64,000 nucleotides of DNA from Portulaca oleracea (GCA_029582165.1 CM055892.1:5242754-5306753), one strand, 5' to 3'; counted from the stretch's first letter, positions 20,353 to 31,319 are shown. Notes: a model not told the origin generated them from the letters alone. Made by a program: numbers and translations.

Positions 20353-22160
20353 TGTGGGACCTGGGAAAATCCCCGTTGGTGTCCCTCGCGCTAAACGAGT
20401 CGAAAGGGGTGTCTTTTCTTTTAGAAGATTTACTTGAATTTCCGTTTAAATAAGTTAAAACTAAAATTTAAATAATCTCCTTTTTTTAGATTTTATTAAA
20501 ATTTGAGAATTTTATTTATTCAGAAAGTAAACAAAAAATAAAAGAAAAACAAAACAAACGAAAAAAAAAAGAGAAAAAATAGAGAGCCCCGGGACTGGGC
20601 TCGAGATGATTTACTGTAGCAATACCTGCAGGTATTATGAGCCAGTAACCCCGAAAAAAAGGGTCCCGGGCCTGGAAATCAGTTCCGAGGCGCAGGACTG
20701 GACAGAATACCGCCAGGTATTCCGCTTGTCCCGGCCTCGGGATCTGTTTTCGAGACAGAGAAAAAAAAGACTGAAAATAACCGTGCAGAAAAACTCCGGA
20801 CAGATCACCATACCTGCAGGCATGGTAGCCTGCCCAGAGTTCCGAATACGGAGAAAGGACTAACTGACTGACATTGACGGGACAGAGCTGCATGCCTGGA
20901 GGCATGCCAGCCTGCCCAGATTTAAATTCGTCCCAACTGTGCAGAAAAACTCCGGACAAAGCACCATACCTGGAGGTATGCCAGCCTGCCCAAACTTAAA
21001 TCTGTCCGGACCGTGCAGAAAAACTCCGGACAGATCACCATACCTGCAGGCATGGTAGCCTGCCCAGAGTTCCGAATAACGAGAAAGGACTGGCAAAGTG
21101 ACATTGACGGGACAGAGCTACATGCCTGGAGGCATAACAGCCTGACTGTACAAGGATTAGAAAAAAAAAACTGTACAGAATAGTATGGAAAACTGGACAG
21201 AGGTACATGCCTGGAGGCATGACATCATATTTTTATGAGAAAAATCTTGGGATTACTAAACTCTAAGAATTTGACGACACAAGAAACAACAAAAAGTTTT
21301 GGGCCTCAATACATGACAAGGTTGGCATAAAGCATGCATACGGAATACCAAAACCATACAAAAAATATGAGTTTGAAAGGCTTACCGGGACTTCCGATCT
21401 CCTAAGCCATACATGCTCATTCTGATACCTCGTGGTTTCAAAGGTTACATCATTGCCAAAAACAATTTACATAACACGAAAGGGAGGTTTAAAATCCCAG
21501 GATAAAGTAAAATTCCCGAACTAGAACCAAGACCCAGACCCGAAACCATGCAAGCAAGCATGGAAGTTACCCCGGGTTGTACGAAATCTGACCCGAAAAC
21601 CGGAGCGAGTCAACCTCGGGTTTGAACCCGAGCCCATACCGCCAGTACGGGTTTCCCACAGACCGCGCAAAAGGAAACCCGAGAATGAGCGTGAACCAGG
21701 CTATACCGCCAGGAATGGTCCGAGTTCTGACGAATTTTCCGAGTTTAAATTCCGAGACTCGAGCGAAAATCAGCTTAAAAATTCGAATCTGAAAACTCAG
21801 CAACGAGACCATACCCGACGGTATGGTACCCGTTTCAGAAAAATTCCGGCAAGTCAGTGGGTCAAGCTCGGGTCTGAACCCAAGACCATACCTGGTGGTA
21901 TGGTGTCCGTTCCGGCAGAAAATTTCAGATTTAAACTCCGAATAAAACAGGAAAAAGGAGACGGATACCTGGAAGTATTCTGTGGCTTCGGTCAAGTTCC
22001 CAGATCTGATGGGAAAAATCGAGGTACACCGGCGGCAAGGAGACGCAAAACCGAGGTGGGGGCTCGGGAAATGCCACACCTGGCGGTATGATCACCCGAT
22101 GGGGCTGGTTAGTCGGGATTTTAGTGAGGCGTGAGGGGTGGTTACTCGCATAAAAACAAT
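20353..22160 (-). repeat. LTR-like block with many short variable palindromes
   Basis: GC-richer than its flanks. The left boundary TGTGGGACCTGGG (reversed CCCAGGTCCCACA) looks like the 3' terminus of an LTR on the minus strand; the other boundary is uncertain, and no target duplication was found. At least twelve copies of an approximately 16-20 bp palindrome of the type CATACC-NNNN-GGTATG occur between 20621 and 22090. A unit of about 230 bp is duplicated (around 20780 and 21010). Apparent ORFs (for example minus 20516-20959 and 21567-22079) simply translate these repeats. Confidence 0.5.
20780..21150. repeat. Tandem duplication, about 230-bp period
   Basis: The phrase CCGTGCAGAAAAACTCCGGA followed by CAGATCACCATACCTGCAGG occurs at about 20781 and again at about 21011, and the following about 130 bp also match (AGTTCCGAATA, GACATTGACGGGACAGAGCT, CATGCCTGGAGGCAT). 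A third, diverged half-unit starts near 20938. Confidence 0.8.
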
Positions 22161-22616
22161 CTCATCGATTTAATATCATTAAGATCATTATGGATCATAT
22201 ATTTAGACAAAAAAACAATTGTAAACACAAACTTCGACAGGGAACATGAAACAAATTGAGAATAAAAAGATAAGGGCAATCGGCAAAGTCATGGCGGTGT
22301 TTCCAAATTTTGATCAAGCAAAAGCCTGCCTCTTCTAGCTGTTGATTGAGATTTACGGGGCTCCTCTCTCCTCTCTCCTTTTTTTTTATGAATAATCTTC
22401 CTTTTTCAAATAAACTCTATTATTTTTATGTTTTGAGAAATTAAAAAAGTTTGATTATTTTAAAAAATATAAATATAGAAAATTATTGACATTATATTAA
22501 TGGACTTTTTTGAGGAAAAATTATGTTATTCATCCGTGTATTTACTATTTACTGTCTTTTCATTTGATCTTATATATAATTTGCACGATTATAGGTAGTA
22601 TATCAATGGATTTTAT
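22161..22616. other. AT-rich spacer
   Basis: No gene or element recognised; contains a CTCTCCTCTCTCC run followed by poly(T) near 22370-22388. Confidence 0.4.
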
Positions 22617-23267
22617 TTAGGGATAGAACATATTGGAGGTGGGTATGCACCTCGCACCTCGTTCCGATCAATAACCGGAGGAGGGTTGAACCTCCATGTC
22701 CAATTATAAAATCATAGTTGGAGGTACTCAAACTATAATAGGAGGTCCAATTAATTAGCTTTTGTTGTATTAATTTTTTTTAACTTTTCTATATTTTTTG
22801 ACAATATTTTTGCTGTGTAATTTAATATATCATACTTATAAAAAAAATAAAACGCCAACAATAAACTTAAAACTATTTTTACATAACCAAAAGTATATAC
22901 ACAACAGACATATAATATATGTCAAAAAATTAAAAGTCTATCAGCCATCAAAATATTAGCAACACACGCCCCAATTTTCTTAAAGAAAAAAAAAACTAAA
23001 TTTTATATTTTCCACTCAATTCTCAAATTCGGTCATACTATGATTTTCAATTTTTATATATATATTTATTATTCTAATCGGACTTAATTGAACTTAATCA
23101 GATTGGAGGTGGTCAGATCACCTCCACATCTGCTTCGATCCAGTTATAATCAAAGTCGAGCCTAATTAATCGGATTCAGACACTAATTTCTTTTTATTGA
23201 TTAGGATTGGATTTTTCTACTTCGCGTCGGTTTCGCCTCGGAGTTGGATTTGACTACCATCCCTAGT
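22617..23267. mobile_element. Possible hAT-type MITE (TAGGGATNG termini)
   Basis: The left end TTAGGGATAGAACATATTGG and right end ACTACCATCCCTAG are inverted (CTAGGGATGGTAGT). Inside, TTGGAGGTGG...CACCTC phrases recur near both ends (about 22633-22660 and 23103-23130). TAGGGATGG termini are common among plant hAT MITEs. The target duplication is not convincing, so the call is moderate. Confidence 0.45.
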
Positions 23268-23279
23268 TTTAATGAGTAT

Positions 23280-23636
23280 AAAACTACGTTATTTTAGTTT
23301 GTGGCCTGTAATTGCCACGGGTGATATTATCTCGTGGCATAAGTACTTTTTGCCACATGAGTTATAGTTCGTGGCATATTATTGCCACGGGTGATATTTT
23401 ACCGTGGCATAAGTATTTTGTTGCCACGGAAGTTCTAGTCCGTGGCACGTTATTGCCACGGGTGATATTTTTCCGTGGCATAAGTACTTTTTTGCCACGG
23501 GAGTTGTAGTCCGTGGCATATTTTTAAACATCAGATGCACTATAAAATTTTCCCGTGGCAAGACTAAGAAATTGTCACGATTTTAGATTTCCCGTGGCAT
23601 AATTCGTGGCACAAGTGATGATTTTTTGTAGTGATG
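23280..23636. mobile_element. CACTA-like transposon end with subterminal repeats
   Basis: The segment ends TTTTTTGTAGTG at 23636, reversed CACTACAAAAAA, the signature terminus of plant CACTA elements. The 71-bp repeats lie immediately inside, as subterminal repeats do in that superfamily. The opposite end was not found. It abuts and truncates the first Cassandra LTR. Confidence 0.55.
23301..23520. repeat. 71-bp tandem repeat, three copies
   Basis: Units start with GTGGC at 23301, 23371, 23442 and a partial at 23513. Each unit carries TTGCCACGGGTGATATT and CCGTGGCATAAGTA, so short GCCACGG/CCGTGGC inverted words alternate regularly. They sit just inside a CACTA-like end. Confidence 0.85.
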
Positions 23637-23843
23637 GTAGCTCATCCGTTGGGAACTCCTCAGTTAAGCGTGCTTGGTTGGGAGTAGTCTCAGGATGGGT
23701 GACCTCCTGGGAATTTTTCCAGGCAGCATGCGAGCGAGGACGAAACACGCTAGAAAGACTTGTAGTGATTTGTGGGGTCAGTCAACGATCCTTGAAGCGG
23801 TTATTGGTAATATCGGCGGCTCAGGTGGGGCCGAGGTGTTACA
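23637..23843 (+). repeat. Truncated 5' LTR of Cassandra with 5S-like promoter
   Basis: Matches 24060-24270 from ATGGTAGCTCATCCG onward. The 5S-derived portion runs about 23648-23713. Ends GAGGTGTTACA. Confidence 0.9.
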
Positions 23844-23845
23844 GA

Positions 23846-23857
23846 TGGTATCAGAGC
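23846..23857 (+). other. Cassandra primer-binding site (initiator tRNA-Met)
   Basis: TGGTATCAGAGC two bases after the LTR end, complementary to initiator tRNA-Met. Confidence 0.9.
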
Positions 23858-23978
23858 CGACCCGCGACTGTAAGTTGCGCCAGTGGACGAGAGATCCTTG
23901 GGAAATCACCTAGTGGGGAAAAGATTCTTGAGTGGATTGTGGCACAACGAGGACGTTGTGTGTTTAAGTGGGGGTGAC

Positions 23979-24270
23979 TGTAACACCCCGGGTATATGGT
24001 TAAGTGTGACTTAAAGGGATTGAAATGACTACTTATATCACCAAGGTGCACCTTCTTTTATGGTAGTTCATCCGTTGGGAACTCCTCAATTAAGCGTGCT
24101 TGGCTGGGAGTAGTCGCAGGATGGGTGACCTCCTGTGAAGTTTTCCCAGGCAGCGTGTGAGCGAGGACGAAACACACTGGAAAGATTTGTGGTGATTTGT
24201 GGGGTCAGTCAACGATCCTTGAAGCGGTTATTGGTAATGTCCGCGGCTCGGGTGGGGCCGGGGCGTTACA
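23979..24270 (+). repeat. 3' LTR of Cassandra, 292 bp, complete
   Basis: TGTAACACCCC...GGGGCGTTACA. 5S-like segment about 24070-24140, containing AAGCGTGCTTGGCTGGGAGT and GGATGGGTGACCTCCTG. Not a functional 5S gene: only the central and 3' part of the RNA is represented. Confidence 0.92.
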
Positions 24271-25229
24271 GATAGTCTTTTAGTAATAGAGGAAATAAGA
24301 TTTAGGAAATCTATCAAAGACAAGAAGTCGAAGGAAGAGTAAGGACAAACAATTGTACATGCCCAACCAATGACAGCAACCGGTTAACAACCAGATCCTG
24401 TATGATACTAGAAGCGTGAATGTCCAAACTATAAGGAAGACTTGAAATGTAGTAATATGATTTCATTTCTAGGTCAGTGTGTATATGATACTCACTACCC
24501 TTATTAAACCCACTTTGAGTATTAGATACCGGTTGTGAAACTCGCATTTATGCAAACGTGCAGGATCTACAACAAAGTAGATGTGCTTTGAAGGATGAGA
24601 GTTAGCCTACAGAAGGGAACATGCAATTAGTTGTAGCTTCTCATGAAGAGTTGGTTGTTTATCCGTTTCCTCAAGACTTATAACGGAAAGTTATAGGTGA
24701 TTCTATGTTCTCATTATAAGTAAAAATTTGATTTCAAGCTCTCAAATTAGAGAGAGAGAGGATCTCGGATAAACACACCCAACACATTGAAACCAAAAGG
24801 TTTAAAAGGAACAACTCATGTTCAAACATGAACCTTGTAACTATATATTAAGTTATGCAAATTAGAGCGCATTCGGAAGCGTCATTGTGATAGATTTTTG
24901 AATAATAAGACTTTGAAACATATGATGTCTGCAAAGCATGACTATACCTTTTACAAGAAAGGGTAAACATGCCAACAAACACCCATACATATGAATGTAT
25001 GTAGTCCAATTGAGCACAAGTACAAGGGATGAATTACTTCAAATCTTCAAAGATGAACAAAATAACACATGGTGATTCATGTCTATGAGATTCATCCGAA
25101 GCTGGAATGTTAAAACATTTTGAAGATATCCAAAATGAAGTAGTCTTGGCGAAATAATGAGAGTACCTAGATACGATCGAAAGGATGCTAATGGTTGAGC
25201 CAAAAGTTTGAACACATTACTCAAATTAA

Positions 25230-25780
25230 ACATAACTCTGGCACTATAAGCTTAAGTCATATTAATCAGAAATGCATTTTCAAATTGCATAGTGCAGGAT
25301 TTTGGAAAACCTAAACTTTGAAAAGTTCAATGTTTGTAAAGTAAGATGACTAAAATCACCTCTTATTGGAATTGGTGAACAAGCTAATGACTTATTAGGA
25401 TGCAAACATATTGATGTATGTGGGCCTATGAGCACTAGTGTTAGAAGAAGGTTTATTGTACTATTTCATCACTTTAAATGACGATTTTAGTAGATATGGA
25501 TATATCTACTTAATACGCCACAAGTCCAAATCCTTTCAAATGTTCAAAGAATTTCAAAGTGAAGTACAAAACCAACTTGGCAAGAAAATCAAAACCCTTC
25601 AATGAGGTTGAGGAGGTGAGTATTTGAGCCATGATTTCACTGACCATTCCAGAGAATGTGGAATTGTTTCATAACTCTCTCCTCTAAAAATATGACATCT
25701 CAATGACGTATCTAAGAGGAGGAATCACACCTTATTAGATATGGTGCGATCAATGATGATTGAGTCAACATTGTCGGTTA
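25230..25780 (+). pseudogene. Copia integrase remnant
   Basis: Translating with frame changes gives LWHYKLS, a GPMSTSVRRRFIVLF-like strand, RYGYIYLIRHKSKSFQMF, VQNQLGKKIKTLQ, GGEYLSHDFTDHSRECGIVS and NHTLLDMVRSMM. These are consecutive blocks of the copia integrase core, including the region of the second catalytic Asp (here mutated) and a nearby Glu. Several nonsense codons make it inactive. Confidence 0.8.
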
Positions 25781-26179
25781 CCTTTTTTGGGGATACACGT
25801 AGTTAACCATAGCTCTAGTTACTGAACAAAGATTATCTGAAGCACTAGAGAAGACACCATATATGATATGGAGAAGAGAGGTTTCTGAACTATTTTCTGA
25901 AAGAAAGGGGTATCACTTCTACAAACTGTCATAGAGAAAAGTGTTTGTGTCTCAAAATGCTTTCTTCTTAGAGAATATGTTATTCTCTAAAAGAAAGAGT
26001 AGGAGAGTTTTGAACTTACCGAAGTTCAAGAGATACAAAACACTATAATCATCACCTAAAACTCGGCTACTTGATCCTAGTTCGAGTTTTCCTATTGGTC
26101 GGGAAATTAAAAACGAGGTTGAGGCAGTAAAAGTTCCTCAAAACATTGAGGAGGAGGTTCCATGAACATTACTCCAAGC

Positions 26180-27380
26180 AAGGTTAGGTAAACAACTACA
26201 TCAGCCACAAAGATATCGATCTTCTATGGATGAGCATGAGATGTTACTTTTAGAAAGTAATGACTCTACCTACATCAAAGAAGCCTTAGCAAAGTCAAGA
26301 TTCCATAAGGTCTAAGATGGACTCTATGTATGCAACCATGTTTAGAACTCGGTTGACTTGCCTGAAGGTATGAGCCATCACGCATAAGAGGGTTTTTAGG
26401 CAAAACATAGGTTCATTAAGATAGAGATCAAGATTGACTTCAAAAGTTAGATTTGGAAGGAAGATGTGTACTTGACACAACTAAATGGTTTTGGTTGGAA
26501 TACTTGTAAACTTCAAGAGACCGTCTGTAGTCTTAAGGAAGCTTTTAGGTGTTGGAATCATTGATCTTTTTGACCAGGATATCAAAAGGTTTGATATACT
26601 GATAGGTGCTAAAATAATATTGTGTTTGCAAGAAGTTCAATGGGAGCAATGCATTTCTAACATTGTATGTGATTGACATACTGCCTACTGAGAGGAAGAT
26701 TCCCATGTTGCGTCTACTGAGGTTGACTTGGGAATAATTTTCAAAGTAAAGGATTGGTGGGGCTAAGCGTTCTCTTGGAGACAAGATCTATAATATGATA
26801 AATTAAAAGATTTTGATTGTTTGAATCAAAGTTGACTAGGTGTTGAATAGTTCAACCCACTTCGAAAATAGATTAATTTCCATAAATGATGGCATATCCT
26901 TAGGTGAATATGATTGTCTCAAAACAATAAGGAGACCCAAAAAGGATGAGACATATAACCCATGCTTCAGACATGAGATTAATGTATGCCACAAGATGTT
27001 CAATGCCCGACATAACATATACATTGTATATATGTGTAAACAAAACTAAGGATATATCCTTAGTTCTGAGTGGTTGATAAGAGCTAAGTGTGAAGAGTTG
27101 CACTGATGCTACAATTATGTCAGAAGACATGATTCTTTGAAAGGTCAGAGAAAATTATACGATCTGTCTAAGTGGTATTGAGGTGAGCTGGAAGATGTTC
27201 CTAACATGACATGCGTTTAGTTCTACGAATAAGGCAAGTATGGCACGACTATAGAAGCTGTGACAAAAACTGTTAGGATTGTGAAGTTCGTCTTAGAACT
27301 GGGTAATGTTTCTAGCCTTGCGAGAGGAATGGAGCTTTGTCGATAGGAGCCATCACTCAAGCAAAGGAACTGGAGCGTTA
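26180..27380 (+). pseudogene. Copia reverse transcriptase / RNase H remnant, heavily mutated
   Basis: Only scattered blocks are recognisable: ESNDSTYIKEALAKS near 26257, TRLTCLKV near 26350, KLQETVCSLKEAFRCWNH near 26505, then the C-terminal EAVTKTVRIVKFVLELGNVS near 27255 and GAITQAKELER near 27350. The YVDD catalytic block is not intact. Clearly a relic. Confidence 0.65.
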
Positions 27381-27399
27381 CCATCGCGTGGTTGGGTGA

Positions 27400-28085
27400 A
27401 GATTGCTTGAGTAGTTGTATGGATGATGAATAATCGACAAGAACAATAGCTTGAACACCGGAACGAAGGATATGACCTTAAGCAAGGAGAGTCCACAACT
27501 CTAGGCCTAACACCCCCACCATGATTATCAAAGGTAATAACAATCACTAAAGGAATGACTTGCTAACACCACCATTAACAAATGGATAAAGTAAGAACAA
27601 GATTTGAGAGAAAACAAGGGAGAAACCCTAATATTGCATTAGCAAATCATTCAATAACATAAGCTGCCTTGGGAAATGGGAAAACAAGCTATTTATACTA
27701 AATAAAATTTAAGCCAAAACCTAAGCAAAATAAGCGAAACAGCACGTGCATCGCAGATGGAGGTCGCGGGCGTGACGACCCTCTGTCCGCCACAACATGT
27801 CGCTTGTCGAGGCATGTCCAGGGTCCGAAGTAGGTCCTGATGTGGACCCGTAGCTCCACTCCCATGGTCCAGGGTCCCATTTGAAGTGGATGCCACACCC
27901 GATGCCGACTAGCTCTTGACTCCAGGGTCCCGGGTCCACCTTGAAATGGATCCCACCCCCGACCTTGAAGTCAATTTGCTAGTTTTTCATGGAAAGGGTG
28001 CGGGAAGACTTGGTGTCCATGAAAAGTGAGACTCGGGCCTCATCCCGATACGTTCCAGGAACTGAAGCTCACTACAACTCCAAAC
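27400..28085 (-). repeat. LTR-like insertion in the decayed copia element
   Basis: GC-richer block interrupting the copia sequence after RNase H. On the minus strand a TATA-like box (TAGTATAAATAGC at about 27690-27702) lies downstream of a region with repeated CCAGGGTCC words (about 27816-27935). This resembles a U3 plus promoter of another LTR element. Boundaries are uncertain. The short ORFs here are not recognised as genes. Confidence 0.35.
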
Positions 28086-28985
28086 ATGAGTTCCGGAAAT
28101 ATCTTCCTATATGAAAGGTCATTAGTGAGATGATACATATACGAGGTTCATTGTAAGTATTGTGTACTAAACCCCTGTTGTAGTTATAGCATGATAGTCA
28201 TGTATCGGCAATAAGTATTGGACACATTCCGGAATATTAACAAGTCAATTTTACGTGAATTGTTCATGAATTATGACCTTATTGATTCATAATTAAGAAT
28301 AAGATTCCAAATTTACATTAATTCAAAATGGGAAATTGGATGAGGTCTGATTTCTGAAACCCCATTGAGTGAACTTGATGACGCTAGTCTTGGTCGACAA
28401 TCGACCTTGTTCCTAATTATATTATCACGTAGGGACAGTGATAATGTCAACACAATTAACATGTAGGATTATTTCATGATCATGGTGATGTGATGACATC
28501 ATTAATTAATCACATGGGTATTGTTGAAAACAACTACCGAAGTGACCCGCAGTGGGAGCTCTTTAAGTTAGGTATGTCATAAGAGCTCTCACTACTCAAA
28601 ATTCCTAAATCCTGAGTTCAGTACATAAACTACATGGTCTGTTGTAACTTTAGAGCGCGTCAAACGTCTTTCGTAACAGTAGGCTATAAAGGCGGTGTCT
28701 AGGTTAAAGTTGGATCATGTGAGAATATGTATTTCAACAAGATGGCAGTGTCCTCCCTGTTAGGGACAGTTGTCTCGTTGGCCACTCGGTGAGTCTCGAC
28801 TGAAAATGCTTGGCCGAGCTCAAATGAATCAATAGATGATCATCTGCTTTTTAGAGTCCAAACTCGGAGATCGAGTAATGTTCGGGTCTTACAAAAGGAT
28901 GACTTCAGCTTACCTTATCCAAACTTGAGACAGTAAGTAACAAGGGAATTCAAGGAATCGAACAATTGTGGGACAAGTGGGAGAT

Positions 28986-29861
28986 TGTTAGAAATATCCC
29001 GACAATGTTCGATATACATGGAGTTTAAACCAAAATAATATAGTAATTATATGTCTTGCTAGAGACCTCTATAATTGGTAATTGTTTAATTATAACTAAA
29101 TTATTTGGTTCTACTAGGTTATACAAGTCAGTGCCCTGAAACAATGTATGTAACCTAAATAATATCGTATTATGCTTAGGGATATTGGGGGTCGATTTCT
29201 ATAAGGAATCAGCTAAACACATACCAAATTGGACTCACCACGAACCGTGGTGATCCAACACGGTCCATGTTGGTGTCACCACGAATCATGGTGGTGTGAC
29301 ACAACCTTGGTGATTATGGGTCGACTTAAGGAACGTTCTGGAGCCAACACGGATCGTGTTGGATCAAGACAGACCGTGTTGGGCCTCAGAATGTGTCGTT
29401 GCGTAAAGTCAGCCATTAAGGTTTTAATTTCCCTCTCCCCAAGTTATCTAAACACTATACAAGGGGGTCTCTATGAGAGACTAAAGATCACCAACTACCT
29501 GAGACTCTTAGAGAGATATCAGGGTGATTTCCTGAATTCCTCTCTCTCTCTCTTAGTTTGCAGTTCTTGTTTCCTGAAACAACCTCTTATATCGAAACAC
29601 ATATATCTTAGATTGAGATCTGTCTCGATCGGGTTGATCAAGCAATCAGGTTCCTCGAGTGCTGCGTGGACTTTAGTAGAGGATTTCTACATTGGAATCT
29701 CAAAGGACAACCTTTGCATCAATCCGATTAGCGATCAGGTATAATTACTAAAGCCTCTGCAATTGTTTCTTTCTTGGTTGATTAATTGTTTTATAATCGT
29801 TATGAATATTCCTCCAATTAATCTGTATCTGTTTAGGAAATAGATAACCTAAAACCCAACA
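28986..29861 (+). repeat. 3' LTR of the decayed copia element
   Basis: Begins TGTTAGAAATATCCCG directly after the purine-rich tract CAAGTGGGAGAT and ends AAAACCCAACA, TG...CA termini. U3 contains a cluster of short palindromes at about 29236-29375. The 171-codon ORF at 29229-29744 lies entirely in this LTR and is not a gene. Confidence 0.7.
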
Positions 29862-31300
29862 TAGGTTGGATGAGAATAACTCTCCTAGCTTTAGACACTG
29901 AATTTGCTTTCTAGTTGGAGAGTTTCTTAGTAGCGTTTTCCAGAATAGGTGAAAAAAAAACTCTATTTACATAGAACCATTGATGGATGAACAACGAACG
30001 TATTTTCCTAGGGAGTCTTTGGTCAGAATATTAAAAATACCCTTAGCATCTTCAACATATCTTGACAATGCTTTTGAGGAGAAAATCAAAGTAGACTTAC
30101 ATTAATTGATTAATTGTCTATGCATCTCACAAAATTCATCCAGAGTAGTCTTGACATATTTATAAGCTGTTTCAGACCCTTTATAAAATAGATGTCATCC
30201 GCAAAAAGTAAATAAGGAATGCTCATTCTGAAGCACAAGTCTTTATTCCAGACCTTTCTTTTTTATCTTGTTCTGTTAGGTTAAATACTGAGTTAATACT
30301 TTCATAACAAAAGGAACGAGTAAATTACATTTACCTTACCTGACATTTGTGGTACTAATTTTTGCACACCTGACATTTGTGAAATAATTTTCACCTTACC
30401 TGACATTAAGTGAAAGTGATTTTTAGTGGCAAAATCTGGTTACTTCTCATCGGAAATGATAAAATACAATAATGCCCCTATATGACTATGTGAATATACC
30501 ATGTTGCCCATAATATTGAGAAAGAAATGACTTAATAATCCTTTCATTGTTTTGTATGGAAAAAGGTGCGTCGAAACTCCAAATAGAAAACACCAACAGT
30601 CGATTCCTCTCACACTCATCTTCTTCATAGCTCATCTGTTAATGCCATATGAATTAATATTAAGGGTAAAAACGTCAATTCATATTTAATTGAAAGTCAT
30701 ATGAATTAATATCAAGGGTAAAAAATCGATTCATATTTATCTTTTTAATGTTATGTCAGAAAATCCGACAAAAATCAGTTATAAAAATATCTTAGGAGGT
30801 TTAAATTTATGAACACTTAATGTCCGGTAAGGTAAAAATTATTTCACAAATGTCGAGTGTGCAAAAATTATTACCACAAATGTCAGGTAGGGTAAATGTA
30901 ATTTACTCAAAAATTAACAATGGGAAAGTGGATCCCTTTGTCTAAGCCCCTCTTGTAAGTTTTATTGACCCACAGGCCTGGTCATTAACCATAACTGAGT
31001 AAGAGACAAACGAGATACATTTCATTCTCCATTTTATCCAGATAGGAGGGAATCCCATTTGAACTAGATTTTTCTTTGAGAAGTTTCATTCCACTTGACT
31101 ATAGGCTTTTTCTATATCTAATTTCAAAGCTATCCGTGGCTTAATAGTTGTGGATTGTTTGAATTTATGCATTAATTAGTGAGGAAGGGGAATATTATCA
31201 TGAATTTACTGGTTTGGGACAAAGGAACTTTGGAAAGGGTTTATGCTGCTATACACCTCGAAAAGTTTCCGTTTAGGAAATTATTTTCGTCGCATTACAT
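29862..31300 (-). pseudogene. LINE reverse transcriptase remnant split by a MITE
   Basis: On the minus strand, discontinuous frames give ALKLDIEKAYSQVE (about 31135-31090), GLRQRDPLS (about 30955-30930) and YLLFADDIYFIKGSETAY (about 30220-30170), three ordered motifs of an L1-like reverse transcriptase, including the catalytic FADD. Upstream, SLINAxIQTI-like fragments reach to about 31300. A foldback MITE (30318-30908) separates the GLRQ and FADD motifs. Stops and indels abound. It is a different copy from the LINE at 1-3065. Confidence 0.75.
30318..30908. mobile_element. Foldback MITE, family F6, inside the LINE remnant
   Basis: Terminal inverted repeats of about 90 bp: the left GAGTAAATTACATTTACCTT with ACCTGACATTTGTGG; the right CCACAAATGTCAGGTAGGGT and ATGTAATTTACTC. 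Repeated ATATGAATTAATAT phrases occupy the centre. The element interrupts a LINE reverse transcriptase, which sets the insertion order. Confidence 0.78.
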
Positions 31301-31319
31301 AAATTGGGAGTCGAATGAG

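Larger units (their letters stand above)
23637..24270 (+). mobile_element. Cassandra-type TRIM retrotransposon (5' LTR truncated)
   Basis: Two LTRs flank a non-coding internal segment of about 135 bp. The LTRs carry sequence clearly derived from 5S rRNA: AAGCGTGCTTGG, GGAGTAGT and GGATGGGTGACCTCCTG, in the order of the RNA polymerase III internal promoter. This is the defining feature of Cassandra. The second LTR begins TGTAACACCCC (23979) and ends GGGGCGTTACA (24270). PBS at 23846, purine tract AAGTGGGGGTGAC before 23979. No coding capacity, as expected for a TRIM. The first LTR has lost about 80 bp at its 5' side to the adjoining CACTA-like end. Confidence 0.93.
24271..29861 (+). mobile_element. 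Decayed Ty1/copia retrotransposon with 3' LTR
   Basis: Plus-strand copia remnant with many stops and small indels. Recognisable in order: Gag pre-integrase HHCC area (LWHYKLS near 25236), integrase core (LIRHKSKSFQMFKEFQSEVQ near 25515, then GGEYLSHDF), reverse transcriptase (VCKLQE/SLKEAF area near 26500-26560) and the RNase H C-terminal region (EAVTKTVRIVKF near 27255, GAITQAKE near 27350). A long non-coding stretch then leads to a polypurine tract (AAGTGGGAGAT) and the LTR at 28986. The 5' LTR is missing. An unrelated, GC-richer LTR-like segment occupies about 27400-28085. Confidence 0.8.

Noticed and set aside
20516..22079. Several 60-170 codon ORFs, mostly minus strand, in the palindrome-rich block
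   Set aside because: They translate repeated DNA (same peptide phrases such as CRYGDLSGVF recur) and overlap in several frames; this is LTR-like repeat, not a gene family.
20621..22090. CRISPR-like array of repeated palindromes
   Set aside because: Repeat units vary in sequence and spacing is irregular; the context is a plant nuclear LTR-type repeat. Not a CRISPR.
23641..24140. Two 5S rRNA genes
   Set aside because: Only the central/3' part of the 5S sequence is present, inside LTRs flanking a PBS; this is Cassandra.
28066..28085. CACTACAA word as a CACTA 5' terminus
   Set aside because: A single 8-mer match without a poly(A) extension, partner end or target duplication; probably chance.
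29229..29744. 171-codon ORF on the plus strand
   Set aside because: Located inside the copia 3' LTR, overlapping the palindrome cluster and a CTCTCTCT tract; no family resemblance.
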